Assembly (NCBI GenBank): GCA_036570545.1
Contig: DATCXZ010000345.1
Coordinates: 1-22,321 of the forward strand
Length of the DNA stretch: 22,321 nt
Direction: 5' to 3'
Source: Pelagibius sp036570545
GTDB lineage: Bacteria; Pseudomonadota; Alphaproteobacteria; Kiloniellales; Kiloniellaceae
Shown: piece after piece, positions 22,283 through 22,321 of the stretch
Numbering within the stretch: the first letter of the stretch is position 1
How the letters are laid out: every line of letters starts with the position of its first letter
Program-made: the position numbers and the translations under genes
The notes under the pieces: model-generated
Databases searched by the model: none
Told to the model about the DNA's origin: nothing
The model's input: the letters and a program-made list of their open reading frames with translations, nothing else

Positions 22283-22321
22283 CTACTCGATCTTGATGCC
22301 GGTTTCCTTGATCACCTGCGC
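22283..22321 (-). CDS. C-terminal end of a probable TctC/Bug solute-binding protein (system 3, partial)
   Basis: Only the last 12 codons and the TAG stop are in the window. They read AQVIKETGIKIE, a polar helix ending in K-x-x-G-I-K, as is common at the C-terminus of Bug/TctC proteins. The call rests mainly on context: a tctB-tctA pair follows, and a hairpin lies in the same place as in the other two TTT operons. The bulk of the gene and its promoter are outside the right edge. Confidence 0.65.
   Translation of the reverse strand, partial: AQVIKETGIKIE

Noticed and set aside
1..22321. Search for tRNA, rRNA, insertion sequences, CRISPR arrays, phage or toxin-antitoxin genes
   Set aside because: None seen: no repeat arrays, no transposase-like frames and no terminal inverted repeats were noticed on reading, although a short RNA gene could be missed without a folding search.

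Overview
This is a G+C-rich window (by eye about two thirds G+C) with tightly packed, co-directional genes. It carries one TAXI-type TRAP transporter, three tripartite tricarboxylate transporters (TTT/TctABC) and an AbrB-type membrane protein. This profile is typical of free-living Alphaproteobacteria (Rhizobiales or Rhodospirillales type) or Betaproteobacteria; I favour an alphaproteobacterium but cannot fix the taxon. I see no RNA genes, insertion sequences, CRISPR arrays or phage genes. The window reads as a polycarboxylate uptake and catabolism region with four transport modules.

Layout. (1) 1-662, minus: the N-terminal part of an FAD-dependent oxidoreductase that runs off the left edge, divergent from a TetR regulator. 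(2) 834-5289, plus: TetR regulator, TAXI-TRAP binding protein, fused TRAP permease, and a LigI-like lactone hydrolase of the amidohydrolase superfamily, in one operon. (3) 5290-5614: a gene-free leader with hairpins, then a plus-strand AbrB-family membrane protein to 6697. (4) 11587-6791, minus: an operon tctC-tctB-tctA-ligJ-rraA (binding protein, two permease subunits, 4-oxalomesaconate hydratase, RraA/HMG-aldolase family protein). It is divergent from a plus-strand LysR-type regulator that carries two tandem HTH domains. (5) 18552-13139, minus: an operon MmgE/PrpD - tctC - tctA - tctB - cyclase-family hydrolase, divergent from (6) a plus-strand tricarballylate-dehydrogenase-like flavoprotein (18778-20262). 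(7) 22321-20268, minus: a third TTT operon, tctC (only its last 12 codons are in the window) - tctB - tctA.

How it may work together. LigI, LigJ and an RraA-family aldolase are the last three steps of the protocatechuate 4,5-cleavage pathway: 2-pyrone-4,6-dicarboxylate to oxalomesaconate to 4-carboxy-4-hydroxy-2-oxoadipate to pyruvate plus oxaloacetate. Here they sit beside carboxylate importers, with no ring-cleaving dioxygenase or LigC-type dehydrogenase in view. My inference is a scavenging system that imports pre-formed pyrone/lactone and tricarboxylate intermediates. The second half pairs a tricarballylate-dehydrogenase-like flavoprotein with an MmgE/PrpD protein and two more TTT systems, which suggests uptake of aconitate-like or tricarballylate-like acids.

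Notable non-coding structure. In all three TTT operons a perfect G+C-rich hairpin lies just after the binding-protein gene and before the permease genes. Well-formed palindromes occur in two of the divergent promoter regions: TTTGTACA-AC-TGTACAAA and TTTGCCA-CAA-TGGCAAA near the TetR gene, and repeated TTCGC-N3-GCGAA sites between the MmgE and flavoprotein genes.
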